64,000 nt of DNA from Lichenicoccus sp964247695 (GTDB lineage: Bacteria > Pseudomonadota > Alphaproteobacteria > Acetobacterales > Acetobacteraceae). The notes beneath the pieces are model-generated. The model searched no databases. It was not told where the DNA came from and worked only from the letters and a program-made list of their open reading frames with translations. The stretch lies in contig CAXTVI010000003.1 of the NCBI GenBank assembly GCA_964247695.1, positions 62,001 to 126,000 of the forward strand. The letters run 5' to 3'. This document shows, piece by piece, positions 16,801-25,003 of the stretch (position 1 is the first letter of the stretch; each line of letters opens with the position of its first letter). A program made the translations under genes and the position numbers.

Positions 16801-17271
16801 TACGAAAGCTTTATCCATCCGCTGACCATCCTGTCGACGATCCCCTCCGCCGGAGTGGGCGCGGTGCTCGCGCTGATCCTGTTCGGCATCCCGTTCACCC
16901 TCATTGCGCTGATCGGCATGATCCTGCTCATCGGCATCGTGAAGAAGAACGCCATCCTGATGATCGACTTCGCGCTGCAGGCGGAGCGCGAGGACGGCAT
17001 GGAGAGCCGGGAGGCGATCTTCCATGCCGCCGTCATGCGCTTCCGGCCGATCATGATGACGACCTTCGCCGCACTCCTCGGGGCGCTGCCGCTCTGCTTC
17101 AGCTTTGGCGAGGGCAGCGAGCTGCGCCAGCCGCTCGGCATTTCCATCGTCGGCGGCCTGATCGTCAGCCAGGCGCTGACGCTGTTCACCACCCCGGTGG
17201 TGTATCTGGCGCTGGACCGGCTGAGGCTGCGCGGCGGCCGCTCTGCTCCGATGGCGCGGGTCGCGGAGTAA
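13849..17271 (+). CDS. mdtC: RND multidrug efflux permease, MdtC-like, with Ser/Ala/Thr-rich insertion
   Basis: Second RND subunit, 1,140 residues, about 100 longer than usual MdtC. It has the same landmarks: SRPVATTLLTIAIALAGILG, GASPEVVATSLAAPLERHLG and the proton-relay TGFVVDDAIVVLEN. The extra length is a low-complexity block at about residues 776-885, rich in Ser, Ala, Thr and Gly (for example TAGSATGITTASVAS and STGNSSSSSGSAVATA), inserted in the second large periplasmic loop just before the conserved IPLSAVAHS segment. The flanks align normally, so this is an insertion and not a frameshift. Start is GTG13849. Confidence 0.92.
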   Translation: MNISAPFISRPVATTLLTIAIALAGILGYIKLPVSPLPEIDFPTIMVQAQLPGASPEVVATSLAAPLERHLGQIADVTEMTSQSQTGQVRITLQFGLSRNINGAARDVQAGINAAQADLPTNLLSQPTYRKVNPADAPVLILALTSKTLTRGQMYDAASTVMEQQLSQLSGVGEVVIGGAALPAVRVELDPLALFHYGIGLEDIRSALSNSNANTPKGSIDLGGHRWQITDNDQSNHAVDYSPLVVAYRNGDAVRLSDVAQVQDSVQDLRNLGLANGKPAVLVIIFREPGANIISTIDGVRAAVPKLQAALPRDLDITFAIDRSTTIRASLADTQRTLVVAVLLVIAVVFVFLRSGRATLIPAIAVPVSIIGTFGVMYLFGYSLDNLSLMALTIATGFVVDDAIVVLENISRHLEDGMPRVQAALVGARDVGFTVVSITLSLIAVFLPILLMSGLVGRLFREFAVTLSISILVSMLISLTATPMMCALFLRPERRRAGGGGMMNSRSLFQRVQDGYARMLAVALDHGALVLLLLVATVALNIWLLVIIPKGFFPDQDTGRLVGTLQADQSISFQLMSKKFTQMMAIVQRDPAVQDVVGTTGAGSGGASAQTNTASVYVSLKPLNRRDRMPQVLARMRRELGHVPGGRLYMQGVQDIRVGGRQSNAAYQYTLLGDNADEVNLWGPKLLAALQKSRVLVDVSSDQQQGGLETNVVVDRDTASRLGLTMYQVDNTLYDAFGQRSVSTIYDAENQYHVIMEVAPQYWQRPSILEKIWISTSGAQASGSATTALAAGSVTAGSATGITTASVASIPPVSASRSSRYASSSNSGAALSNDVVSLASSTTSSTGTANGTSTAANNAVRTAAQASLTSTGNSSSSSGSAVATAAETMIPLSAVAHSIADHTPLAVNHQSEYVATTISFNLAPGKSLSAATSEIQQAVQSIRLPADLTVGFAGTALTYQQSLASEPILVLTALIAIYIVLGVLYESFIHPLTILSTIPSAGVGAVLALILFGIPFTLIALIGMILLIGIVKKNAILMIDFALQAEREDGMESREAIFHAAVMRFRPIMMTTFAALLGALPLCFSFGEGSELRQPLGISIVGGLIVSQALTLFTTPVVYLALDRLRLRGGRSAPMARVAE

Positions 17272-17665
17272 GATTCTACTCAACACACGCTATTCTGTAT
17301 TGCAGTAGCCTATTAAATATTGCGCATCACCTTAGTTAGGTTGACGCTCGTAGCGATGCCTCGCCGAAGCTGTGGCTCGAAACCTACAGCCCTCGCGTGC
17401 AGCCGCTTCGGGCGCTGCTTACGCAGGACGACGGCGGCCGGACTGGCTACAGCTCCGCATGTCGGCCTAAAGCGTTATTGTGAAATAAGAATCTAATGTT
17501 CGGCAATAACAATGACGTCCACAACAAGCTGCCTGTCTATAAAAAACGACAAAGTCGGTAACTATCGATTCACAAAAATTTATCTTGAGAAGCGATCTAC
17601 GGTCCCTTAACAGTGTTTTCACGACACGTGCCAGCCTGCTCAAACAGTATAATGGAATGACTTAA
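17272..17665. other. AT-rich intergenic gap with inverted repeat
   Basis: This 394-bp gap is clearly richer in A and T than its surroundings. It holds an inverted repeat GTTATTG (17474-17480) / CAATAAC (17504-17510), half-sites 30 bp apart, and A/T runs around 17540-17585. TTGAGA at 17584 and TATAAT at 17648 resemble promoter elements but are not paired with proper partners. A stretch at 17357-17482 reads open for about 40 codons but has no start or recognizable product. No gene is called. Confidence 0.5.
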
Positions 17666-18868
17666 ATGGCCGGTGTCACAGTATCGGGCGGCTCGGGCGA
17701 GACAATTACTCTCCCGTTCGCGTCGGGTCAGAATGCAATCATCGCGCAGAAACTGGCAGATCAGGTGACCACGGCGGTCAAGGCTGGAACCCTGACCCCG
17801 ATGGACTATACCGGGCTGAGCCTGCCGCCTTCGGTTGCCGGGACCGAGGACGAGATCATCATCAAGGCGAACGGACCCCTGTCGCTGCCGTCCCAGGCCC
17901 TCGCGGTGGTCGATACGGCGGCGACCTCGGTGCTGTTTGGCAGCGGTGCGCTCAACGAGACCGTGCTGTCCGGGTCCGGCGCGCTCACCTTCTTCACCAA
18001 CGGTGGCTCGGGCACGATTGCGACCGGTGACGGCAACAACCGCATCATCGAGAGCGGCGGCAGCCCCTGGAGCATCAACACAGGCGCAGGCAACGACAAG
18101 ATCTCGATCGCGGGCGGCCTGAACACGATCTCGGCCGGCACCGGCAACAATGCGATCCTGCTCAACGGCGGCAACAACCTGGTCAACTCGATCGGCAACG
18201 ACACCATCTCCGCCACCAACGGCAACGACACCATCGCGGCCAGCGGCAATGACCCGGTCCGCGTCAGCGCCACCAACGCCGACCTCACCTTCATCGGCGG
18301 CCACGGTGCGGCCACCGTGCTCGGGGGCATGGGCAGCGACACCATCTTTGCAACCGCCGGCGGCTACTTCCAGGGCGGCACCGGCGGCAACAACCTGATC
18401 GTGGGCGGCAACGGCCCGACCACCATTCTCGGCGGTGGCGACGGCGATGTCCTGGAGGCAACCGGCAACGGGGGCACCAGCCTCTATGCCGGCGGCGGCA
18501 ACGAGACCCTGGACGGCTCGCTCTCCTCCGGCCGCGACCTGCTGCAGGCCGGTGCCGGCTCGGACCAGCTTGCCGGCGGCTTTGGCGACGACACCCTGGT
18601 CGGGGGCACCGGCGCCGTCACCATGCAGGGCGGCTTCGGCAAGGATGTGTTCCAGTTCATCAACGGCGATGCCTCGAACGCCCTGATCGTCGACTTCTCC
18701 GCCACGAAGGGCGACAGCCTGAACCTCAAGGGCTTCGACAGCAGCGAGGTCGGCTACGCCTTGCAGCATGTCGCCTACAGCCCGACCGGCGCGATCGTCA
18801 CCCTGTCCGACAACACCAAGATCACGCTGAGCAACGTCTCCGACCTGACCAAGAGCAGCTTCTCCTGA
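17666..18868 (+). CDS. RTX-like beta-roll surface or secreted protein
   Basis: A 400-residue glycine- and asparagine-rich protein built of short repeats. Several fit the calcium-binding RTX nonapeptide pattern GGxGxDxL: GGMGSDTIF, AGAGSDQLA, GGFGDDTLVGG; others are degenerate (NGNDTIAASGND). The end, DVFQFINGDASNALIVDF followed by GDSLNLKGF, is the usual closing domain of type I-secreted RTX proteins, and there is no N-terminal signal peptide. It is therefore likely exported by a type I system encoded elsewhere. ATG17666 has GGAA 9 bases upstream. It heads the glycosyltransferase island and is homologous to the product at 58354. Adhesion or surface-layer function is a guess. Confidence 0.75.
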   Translation: MAGVTVSGGSGETITLPFASGQNAIIAQKLADQVTTAVKAGTLTPMDYTGLSLPPSVAGTEDEIIIKANGPLSLPSQALAVVDTAATSVLFGSGALNETVLSGSGALTFFTNGGSGTIATGDGNNRIIESGGSPWSINTGAGNDKISIAGGLNTISAGTGNNAILLNGGNNLVNSIGNDTISATNGNDTIAASGNDPVRVSATNADLTFIGGHGAATVLGGMGSDTIFATAGGYFQGGTGGNNLIVGGNGPTTILGGGDGDVLEATGNGGTSLYAGGGNETLDGSLSSGRDLLQAGAGSDQLAGGFGDDTLVGGTGAVTMQGGFGKDVFQFINGDASNALIVDFSATKGDSLNLKGFDSSEVGYALQHVAYSPTGAIVTLSDNTKITLSNVSDLTKSSFS

Positions 18869-18903
18869 TGGGTGCGCAGCAGACCGCAGGGGGAGGCTGA
18901 GCC

Positions 18904-21822
18904 ATGGACGGTGGCATCGCCCTGGATGCCGCCGTCGACATGGCCGACGGCACGGCGTGCTTCGGCCGGTCCGACCCGGTCGAGAGTGCCCAGGTTACCG
19001 GGTGGTTCGTGGCGCCGGGCCCCGGGCAGGTCAATGCCTTCATCGACGGCGAGAGCGCCGGCCTGGCCCTGGTGTCGGCGCGAGCGGTAGCGGACCTCCA
19101 TCCCGGCGGCGCCTCCGGCAGCGATGCCGCTCCGGAGCGCGCGAGGAGCTTTGCCTATCCGATCCCGTGGCACTTCCAGGACGGACGCTCGCATATCCTG
19201 TCGCTGGTGCTGGCCGACGGCACCGCGATCGAATGTCCGACGCGTGGCGGCGTCACCCGCTCCAATCTGCGCTTCCGCTTCGAGGAGCCGAGCGGCGCAC
19301 GCCTGTCCGAGGGCCTTGACCTCGAGCAGGAGCGCCGGGCGGCGACGCCTGTGGAACGTCCCAGGGAACATTCCGGCAATACCGGGCTCGCCGATCCGCT
19401 GTCGGGCACCACCATCACCGGCTGGGCGGTCTGCCGGCAATCGCCCCAGGACAGCATGCGGCTGCGCGTGTTCGTCGACGGGCATGCGGCGGGCCACGCC
19501 ACCTGCGACCGCCCGCATCCGGGCCTGCGTGCCCTCGGCCTGCCGACAGAGACCGGCGGCTTCGCATTCGAGATCCCGACCCGCTACCTCGACGGGCTGA
19601 CCCACTCGCTGTCCATCCTGTTTTCCGACGGCGGCACGCTGTCCTTCATGGACAGTCACGGCCATACCCTCGAAAAGCTCGACTTCACCGCCGAGCCGGT
19701 CACCTCGATCATGGGCGTCGTCGACGGGCTGCACGGCGACAGCATCAAGGGCTGGGCGGTGCGCAGGCACCACGTGGCCGGAGACCTGGAAGGCCATATC
19801 CAGATCCAGGTGCTGTGCAACGGCATCATCGTCAGCGAGATCACCGCCGAGCAGCCACGCATGGATGTGGCGCGCGAAAACCGTTGCGATCCCGCGGTCG
19901 GATTCGATTTCAGGCTGCCGGCGCAGTGCCGCAGCGGCCAGGAGTTCGAGTTCGTCTTCCGTGCCCTGCCGGAGGGCCAGGAACTCGCCGGCAGCCCGCT
20001 GCTGGTCAAGCATCGCCCGGACGAGAACGCGGGCGAACTCCGCGCGCTGATGGAGACCGTGGAGGATTTGTGCGCCAAGACCTTCAAGCTGCAGCGCCAG
20101 CTGCACGCGATGCTGCCGGTCGCGGAAGCCACGGTCGGCAACTACGACAACTGGGCCCGTCGTAACCTCGCACGGCTACGCGCCCGCGTCGCCGGCGCCG
20201 CGGCATTGCCGGACGATGCGCCGCTGGTCTCGGTCATCATGCCGGCGCACCGCACCAACCTCGCGCACCTGACTGCCGCGATCGCGTCGGTGCGCGAGCA
20301 GACCTACCAGAACTGGGAGCTCATCATCGTCGATGACGGCAGCGGCCAGGCGGCGCTCGGCGCCTGCCTGCGCACGTATGCAGCAGGCGATCCACGCATC
20401 ACCTGCGTGCTCAGCAAGCGCAATCGCGGGATCAGCGTGGCCAGCAACGTGGCGCTGCGCCGCGCCCGGGGCGCCTTCGTGGTGCTGTTCGACCATGACG
20501 ACCTGATGGTCGACGTGGCACTGGAGGAGATGGTGCGCACGGCCCTGCGCGCCGGCGCACGCATCGTCTATTCCGACGAGGACAAGATCGACGGCTTCGG
20601 GGTGCTCAGCGAGCCGAACCTGAAGCCCGACTGGAACTACCGCCTGCTGCTCGGCAACAACTATGTCTGCCACCTGCTGATGATCGAGCGGCAGCTGCTG
20701 CTGCGCGTCGGCCTGCTGCGCGCCGAATACGACGGTGCGCAGGATCATGACCTGCTGCTGCGGCTTTCGGAGGCCTGCGATCCGGTGCGGATCGTCCACC
20801 TGCCGGAGATCCTGTATCATTGGCGCAGGAGCGGGTCCTCGACGGCGGAGTCCGAGTCCGCCAAGCCCTACGCGGTCGATGCGGGTCGCCGTGCCGTCGC
20901 CGACCACCTCATGCGCCGCGGCTTTGCGCACAGCACGGTGACGCCCAGCAGCAGCAGCACCAGCTACAGCATCGACTGGGGCATCGCGGAGCAAGCGTCC
21001 GTCACCATCATCGTGCCGTTCAAGGACCAGGTGGCGACCACGCGGCGGTGCCTGGAGTCTCTCCTGCAAAATACCGACTGGGCCGACTGGCGTGTGATCC
21101 TGGTCGATAACGGGTCGGTGACTCCGGAGGCGGCGGCGTTCTGCCAGGAGGCGGCACTCGATCCGCATGTGGTGGTGCGCCATGTCCGCGAACCGTTCAA
21201 CTACTCGCGACTGAACAACCTGATGGCACGGGAATTTCCCGCTGAGTTCTACGTGTTCCTCAATAACGACGTGTTCCTCACGCAGTCCGACTGGCTACGC
21301 GTGATGGTGGGCGAGGCCATGGCGGATCCGAAGGCCGCGATCGTCGGCGCCAAGCTGGTGTACCCGAACGGCACCGTGCAGCATGCCGGCGTGATCCTCG
21401 GCGTTGGAGGCATCGCGGACCATGTCTTCCGCGGCATACCCGCCGATCATGGCGGCTATCTCTACCGCGCCCGTTGCGCGCAGCGATATTCGGCGGTGAC
21501 CGGAGCCTGCATGCTCTGCCGCGGCGACGTGTTCCTCGATGTCGGCGGCTTCGACGAGCAGGAACTCAAGGTCGCGTTCAACGACGTCGATCTGTGCCTC
21601 AAGGTCGGCGCGCGCGGGTGGCATGTCATCTGGACCCCCGGGGTGATCGCCGAGCATCATGAAAGCCTCAGCCGCGGTGACGATATCTCGGCCGGCAAGG
21701 CGCAACGCTTCTTCTACGAGAACCACGTCATGCTCGAGCGCTGGCACGACGTGCTGGCGGTCGACCCGTTCTACAGCCCGCATTTCTCGCGCGACCACGG
21801 CATCTTCTCCAGCCTGCGGTGA
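18904..21822 (+). CDS. Large glycosyltransferase with two GT2 domains and N-terminal GW modules
   Basis: A 972-residue cytoplasmic protein. Residues about 20-365 contain three copies of a module of 80-100 residues (about 22-110, 163-245, 272-365), each with a GW core (VTGWFV, ITGWAV, IKGWAV), a following VDG-like turn and a closing strand such as THSLSILFSDG. A first GT2 domain starts at about 440 (PLVSVIMPAHRT, DDGS near 477, then YSDEDKID) and a second at about 698 (SVTIIVPFKDQ, LVDNGSV, FLNNDVFL). The C-terminal part has GFDEQELKVAFNDVDLCLK, typical of O-antigen or rhamnan-type GT2 enzymes. GGGGGAGG precedes ATG18904. Probably adds sugars to a surface glycan; acceptor unknown. Confidence 0.88.
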   Translation: MDGGIALDAAVDMADGTACFGRSDPVESAQVTGWFVAPGPGQVNAFIDGESAGLALVSARAVADLHPGGASGSDAAPERARSFAYPIPWHFQDGRSHILSLVLADGTAIECPTRGGVTRSNLRFRFEEPSGARLSEGLDLEQERRAATPVERPREHSGNTGLADPLSGTTITGWAVCRQSPQDSMRLRVFVDGHAAGHATCDRPHPGLRALGLPTETGGFAFEIPTRYLDGLTHSLSILFSDGGTLSFMDSHGHTLEKLDFTAEPVTSIMGVVDGLHGDSIKGWAVRRHHVAGDLEGHIQIQVLCNGIIVSEITAEQPRMDVARENRCDPAVGFDFRLPAQCRSGQEFEFVFRALPEGQELAGSPLLVKHRPDENAGELRALMETVEDLCAKTFKLQRQLHAMLPVAEATVGNYDNWARRNLARLRARVAGAAALPDDAPLVSVIMPAHRTNLAHLTAAIASVREQTYQNWELIIVDDGSGQAALGACLRTYAAGDPRITCVLSKRNRGISVASNVALRRARGAFVVLFDHDDLMVDVALEEMVRTALRAGARIVYSDEDKIDGFGVLSEPNLKPDWNYRLLLGNNYVCHLLMIERQLLLRVGLLRAEYDGAQDHDLLLRLSEACDPVRIVHLPEILYHWRRSGSSTAESESAKPYAVDAGRRAVADHLMRRGFAHSTVTPSSSSTSYSIDWGIAEQASVTIIVPFKDQVATTRRCLESLLQNTDWADWRVILVDNGSVTPEAAAFCQEAALDPHVVVRHVREPFNYSRLNNLMAREFPAEFYVFLNNDVFLTQSDWLRVMVGEAMADPKAAIVGAKLVYPNGTVQHAGVILGVGGIADHVFRGIPADHGGYLYRARCAQRYSAVTGACMLCRGDVFLDVGGFDEQELKVAFNDVDLCLKVGARGWHVIWTPGVIAEHHESLSRGDDISAGKAQRFFYENHVMLERWHDVLAVDPFYSPHFSRDHGIFSSLR

Positions 21823-21870
21823 CGGGGTTTCGCCGGACGCCGTCCTGCCAATGACAAAGGACGAAGGCTC

Positions 21871-23427
21871 ATGGCCAAGGTCGCCTGCATGGTTATGCTC
21901 AAGAACGAGCGCACGCTGACCTCGCTGTTCATCGGATATCACGCGGACCTGTTCAGGCCCGAGAACATGTTCGTCTTCGACAACGGCAGCACCGATCCCG
22001 CGGTGCTCGCCGCCCTCGATCGCCTCGAAGAACAAGGCGGCCATGTCGATCGCCGCTATTTCAGCCCGGAAGACTTCCGGCTCAAGGGAACGGTGCTCGG
22101 TGACCTGATCAAGCGGCTGGATCGGGACAGCGACTACGATTTCTACATCCCGTTGGATTGCGACGAGTTCGTGGTGATGCGAACCGACGACGGCTTCACC
22201 GCCGAGCCGGACCGGATCCACGCCTATCTCGACTCGCTCCGCGACCGGCGCGACATCCTGCACGTGACACTCAACCTGTCCAACCTGCTGGGAACGCCCG
22301 ATCGGTTCCGGCCGGCGACGTATTCCAAGACGATCTATCCGCGCGAGACCTTCCTGCACATGGACCACGGCTACCATACCGGCGTGGTGCGCGATGGCGC
22401 ATCGCCCTACCACGCGTGCGACCTCGTGTATGTGCATTTCCATTACCGGCCGTACGGGGAGGTCGTTGAGTTCGCCAAGCAGAAGCTCCGGATGGACCTG
22501 ACCGAGGCGCAGATCGAGGACCATGCTTTCCTGCGCGATTTCCGCGGCCTGGGCGCGCACATGGTGCCGTACCTCGTCGGAGGGGCGGAGGCATACTACG
22601 GCCAGTTCCGCCATCCGGAGTTGATCGTCGATTTTCCCGAGCTCGACGGACATTTCGAGATCCTCGGGCTGTCGTCGCCGTTCAGGGACTTCCGCTTGCC
22701 GGCTCCGGTCGAGACCCCCCCGGCGGCGCCTGCGGCTCCATGGCTGGTGGTGGTCGACGAGGCCAGCACGAACCGGATACGCGGCTGGGCCATGAACCCG
22801 AAGGCGCCGGCGGAGCCGGTGGTCCTGCGGTGCCTCGTCGACGGCCTGCCGATCTGGGAGGGTGCGTGCGACCAGTCGCGCGAGGACGTGCGCAAGAGCG
22901 GCCATCCAACGGATCGCGTCGGCTTCAGCTTCTCGGTTCCCGCGCTGGCCGGACAGGGTGCCCACAGCCTCACCATCGAGAACCAGGGCGGCGCGCCGGT
23001 CCGGATCTCCGTCGAGAAGCGCACATGTTTCGAGATCACGCTGGACGAGGCTCCGGAACCGGCCGTCGTCGGGCCTGCGGTCGTCAGCCACATCGACAGC
23101 TTCCGGAATGGCCGCATGCAGGGCTGGGTGTTGCGCAACCTCGCGACATCCGAGGGATTGCGCAGGTCCGGCGGCTGCACCGTGGCCCTCGTGCATGAGG
23201 AGCGAGTGGTGGCGCAGGTGCGGGCCGATCTCGTGCGACGCGATGTCGCGCGCGCGATGTCGAGCGATGCGGAGTGCGGGTTCATGGTCGAGGTGCCGCC
23301 CTCGCTGCTGGCGCTGAACCGCAAGACCGTGCTCCGGCTGTTCGTGATGCCGGAATGGCTGGAGTTGAGCGGCAGCCCCTGCGTCGCCGCTCCCAGCTTC
23401 GCCAATGCCGGGCATGCCCGGGCCTGA
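21871..23427 (+). CDS. Glycosyltransferase (Glyco_tranf_2_4/GT92-like) with two C-terminal GW modules
   Basis: A 518-residue protein. Residues 1 to about 285 form a glycosyltransferase domain: MAKVACMVMLKNERTL, the FDNGSTD motif, and a metal-binding DCDEF near residue 96, like the Glyco_tranf_2_4 family. Residues about 298-375 (RIRGWAMNPK ... SFSVPAL) and 409-510 (RMQGWVLRN ... GFMVEVPPSLL) are two copies of the GW module that sits at the N-terminus of the preceding protein. The 48-bp gap and shared module indicate one pathway. A start at 21871 gives the conserved N-terminal strand. Confidence 0.82.
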   Translation: MAKVACMVMLKNERTLTSLFIGYHADLFRPENMFVFDNGSTDPAVLAALDRLEEQGGHVDRRYFSPEDFRLKGTVLGDLIKRLDRDSDYDFYIPLDCDEFVVMRTDDGFTAEPDRIHAYLDSLRDRRDILHVTLNLSNLLGTPDRFRPATYSKTIYPRETFLHMDHGYHTGVVRDGASPYHACDLVYVHFHYRPYGEVVEFAKQKLRMDLTEAQIEDHAFLRDFRGLGAHMVPYLVGGAEAYYGQFRHPELIVDFPELDGHFEILGLSSPFRDFRLPAPVETPPAAPAAPWLVVVDEASTNRIRGWAMNPKAPAEPVVLRCLVDGLPIWEGACDQSREDVRKSGHPTDRVGFSFSVPALAGQGAHSLTIENQGGAPVRISVEKRTCFEITLDEAPEPAVVGPAVVSHIDSFRNGRMQGWVLRNLATSEGLRRSGGCTVALVHEERVVAQVRADLVRRDVARAMSSDAECGFMVEVPPSLLALNRKTVLRLFVMPEWLELSGSPCVAAPSFANAGHARA

Positions 23428-23466
23428 TCCTGCGATGCATCCCCAACCAGGCGGGTGACCCCCGAC

Positions 23467-24537
23467 ATGCGTGACCCCGACACTCCGGCGCGCTGGAAGC
23501 GCCGCCTGCTGCTTGCCGCCGGCGGCTGGCTCGCAGCCTGCTCGACATTGCCCGGACACGTGGTGGCACAGGCAAGCCCAGCCGCGGCTCCTCCCGGACC
23601 GCCATTGCCGCCCGGCCTCTCGCCCGCTCCTGCCGCGGAGCGTCAGGTCGGCATCGCGTATGCCCTGTGGCACGAGGACGACCAGTGGCAGCGGGACGGG
23701 CACGGCAGTTGGGGTACGCCGGTAGCCGGCGACTACCGTTCGGACGATCCTGCGGTGCTGGCCCGGCACGCTGCCCAGTTGTCGGGCGCCGGCGTCGACT
23801 TCATCGTCGTCGACTGGTCGAACGACCTCGGCATGGATGTCAGGACCCCCGGCGGTCCCGCGACCCAGCGGTTCATCGAACAGGCCACCGTCAAGCTGTT
23901 CGACACCTGGGAGGCGCTGCCCTCGGCCCCCAGGGTCGTGCTGATGATCGGCAATCCGGGAGCCCCCGCGTCGGTGCATGACGGGAAGCTGACGGCCAAG
24001 GCGGACGAGGTCTGGTCGCTGTTCGTGGCCACGCCCGCGCGTCGCCCGCGTCTGCTGGCCTATCTCGGCAAGCCGCTGCTGCTGGTCTATGTCAATACGC
24101 CGACACCCTGGGGCCACTCGCTGCCGCCCTGGCACGACGACCGCTTCACGGTGCGCTTCGTCACCGGCTTCATGACCCAGCAGCCGGGTCTGATCGGGCC
24201 GCCCGGCATAAGCCGGTACGGATACTGGTCGTGGGAGGATCGCAACCATCCCACCTACTCGGTCTATGGCGGGCATCCGGAGTGCGTGACGGTGGTCGCA
24301 TCCTGGCGCGGCGCCGGCAACCACGGTCGCGATCACGGCCACACCTACCTCGCGCAATGGCGCGACGCGCGGCGGATCGGCCCGCGCTTCGTGCTGGCCG
24401 GCACCTTCAACGAGTGGTGGGTCAGCGAGCAGATCGACGCGCTGCACAGCAAGGATGTCGAGCCATCCCGCGAACTCGGCAGCGGCAGCATCGACATCCT
24501 TCGCCAGCAGGCCGCCTTGTTCAAGCAGGGCGGCTGA
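23467..24537 (+). CDS. Putative lipoprotein glycoside hydrolase (GH99/GH71-like)
   Basis: A 356-residue exported protein. The N-terminus RWKRRLLLAAGGWLAAC carries a lipobox (LAAC, Cys25), followed by a Pro/Ala linker. The body resembles GH99-like proteins: YALWHEDDQW, HAAQLSGAGVDFIVVDW, a long segment with LLAYLGKPLLLVYVN, and the ending FVLAGTFNEWW, where a glutamate near the C-terminal strand is typical of these barrels. Family assignment is moderate and by pattern only. It follows two glycosyltransferases, so trimming or remodelling of the same glycan is a reasonable inference. GGGTGA lies 8 bases before ATG23467; GTG23455 is an alternative. A decayed copy of its 3' end lies at 25890-26070. 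Confidence 0.65.
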   Translation: MRDPDTPARWKRRLLLAAGGWLAACSTLPGHVVAQASPAAAPPGPPLPPGLSPAPAAERQVGIAYALWHEDDQWQRDGHGSWGTPVAGDYRSDDPAVLARHAAQLSGAGVDFIVVDWSNDLGMDVRTPGGPATQRFIEQATVKLFDTWEALPSAPRVVLMIGNPGAPASVHDGKLTAKADEVWSLFVATPARRPRLLAYLGKPLLLVYVNTPTPWGHSLPPWHDDRFTVRFVTGFMTQQPGLIGPPGISRYGYWSWEDRNHPTYSVYGGHPECVTVVASWRGAGNHGRDHGHTYLAQWRDARRIGPRFVLAGTFNEWWVSEQIDALHSKDVEPSRELGSGSIDILRQQAALFKQGG

Positions 24538-24559
24538 GGCGCCGCCGCGCGGATCTCTC

Positions 24560-24740
24560 GGGCAAGTGTCGCGCTCGGCGAAGATGCTCACCATTTCGGC
24601 CATGTTCTCGGTTCCCCAAGGTGCACAGAGGGACGATCGCGTCGGCCAGGCTGCGGCCGAGCGGGGTCAGCGCGTAGTCCACCCGCGGCGGCACCTCCTT
24701 GTAGTCGGTCCTCGCAACCCGCGATCAGCCTCCAGTTCGA
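24560..24740 (-). pseudogene. Remnant of an HxlR-family transcriptional regulator
   Basis: On the minus strand three frames together recreate the C-terminal half of an HxlR winged-helix regulator. ELEAD (24724-24738) lies in one frame, YKEVPPRVDYALTPLGRSL in the next, and the continuation TENMAEMVSIFAERD in a third. A single extra T near 24617 accounts for the second shift. No N-terminal half or start codon is present, so the gene is dead. It fills most of the 24538-25003 gap; the rest of that gap shows nothing I can name. Confidence 0.7.
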
Positions 24741-25003
24741 CTGATGGATCGTGATCGCAAATCCCGATGCGACCCTGCCCCGTGGACAACGGGCAGCCGC
24801 GGTTTGATTGAAGCGAGGGCGACGCCAGCAGTAAGCCGCGCGAGGCGTTCGGCCTTGGCCTCCTTGGGGAGTGCCTGGCGTGGTGCGATGGCGAAGCCGC
24901 TGCGCAGCTCACGCGTGAACGATCATGCTCGGCTTGTCGTTCGACAGAGCAGCTTTATCCGATATCGGCATCGCTCAGCGATCGCTATCGATCGGATGCT
25001 GTT

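Noticed and set aside
17357..17482. About 40 open codons in the AT-rich gap as a gene remnant
   Set aside because: No start, ribosome-binding site or family resemblance; also open in another frame.
17648..17653. TATAAT hexamer just before the beta-roll gene as a -10 box
   Set aside because: It would leave a 5-base leader and no -35 element sits at 16-18 bases; the GGAA ribosome-binding site after it argues for a longer leader.
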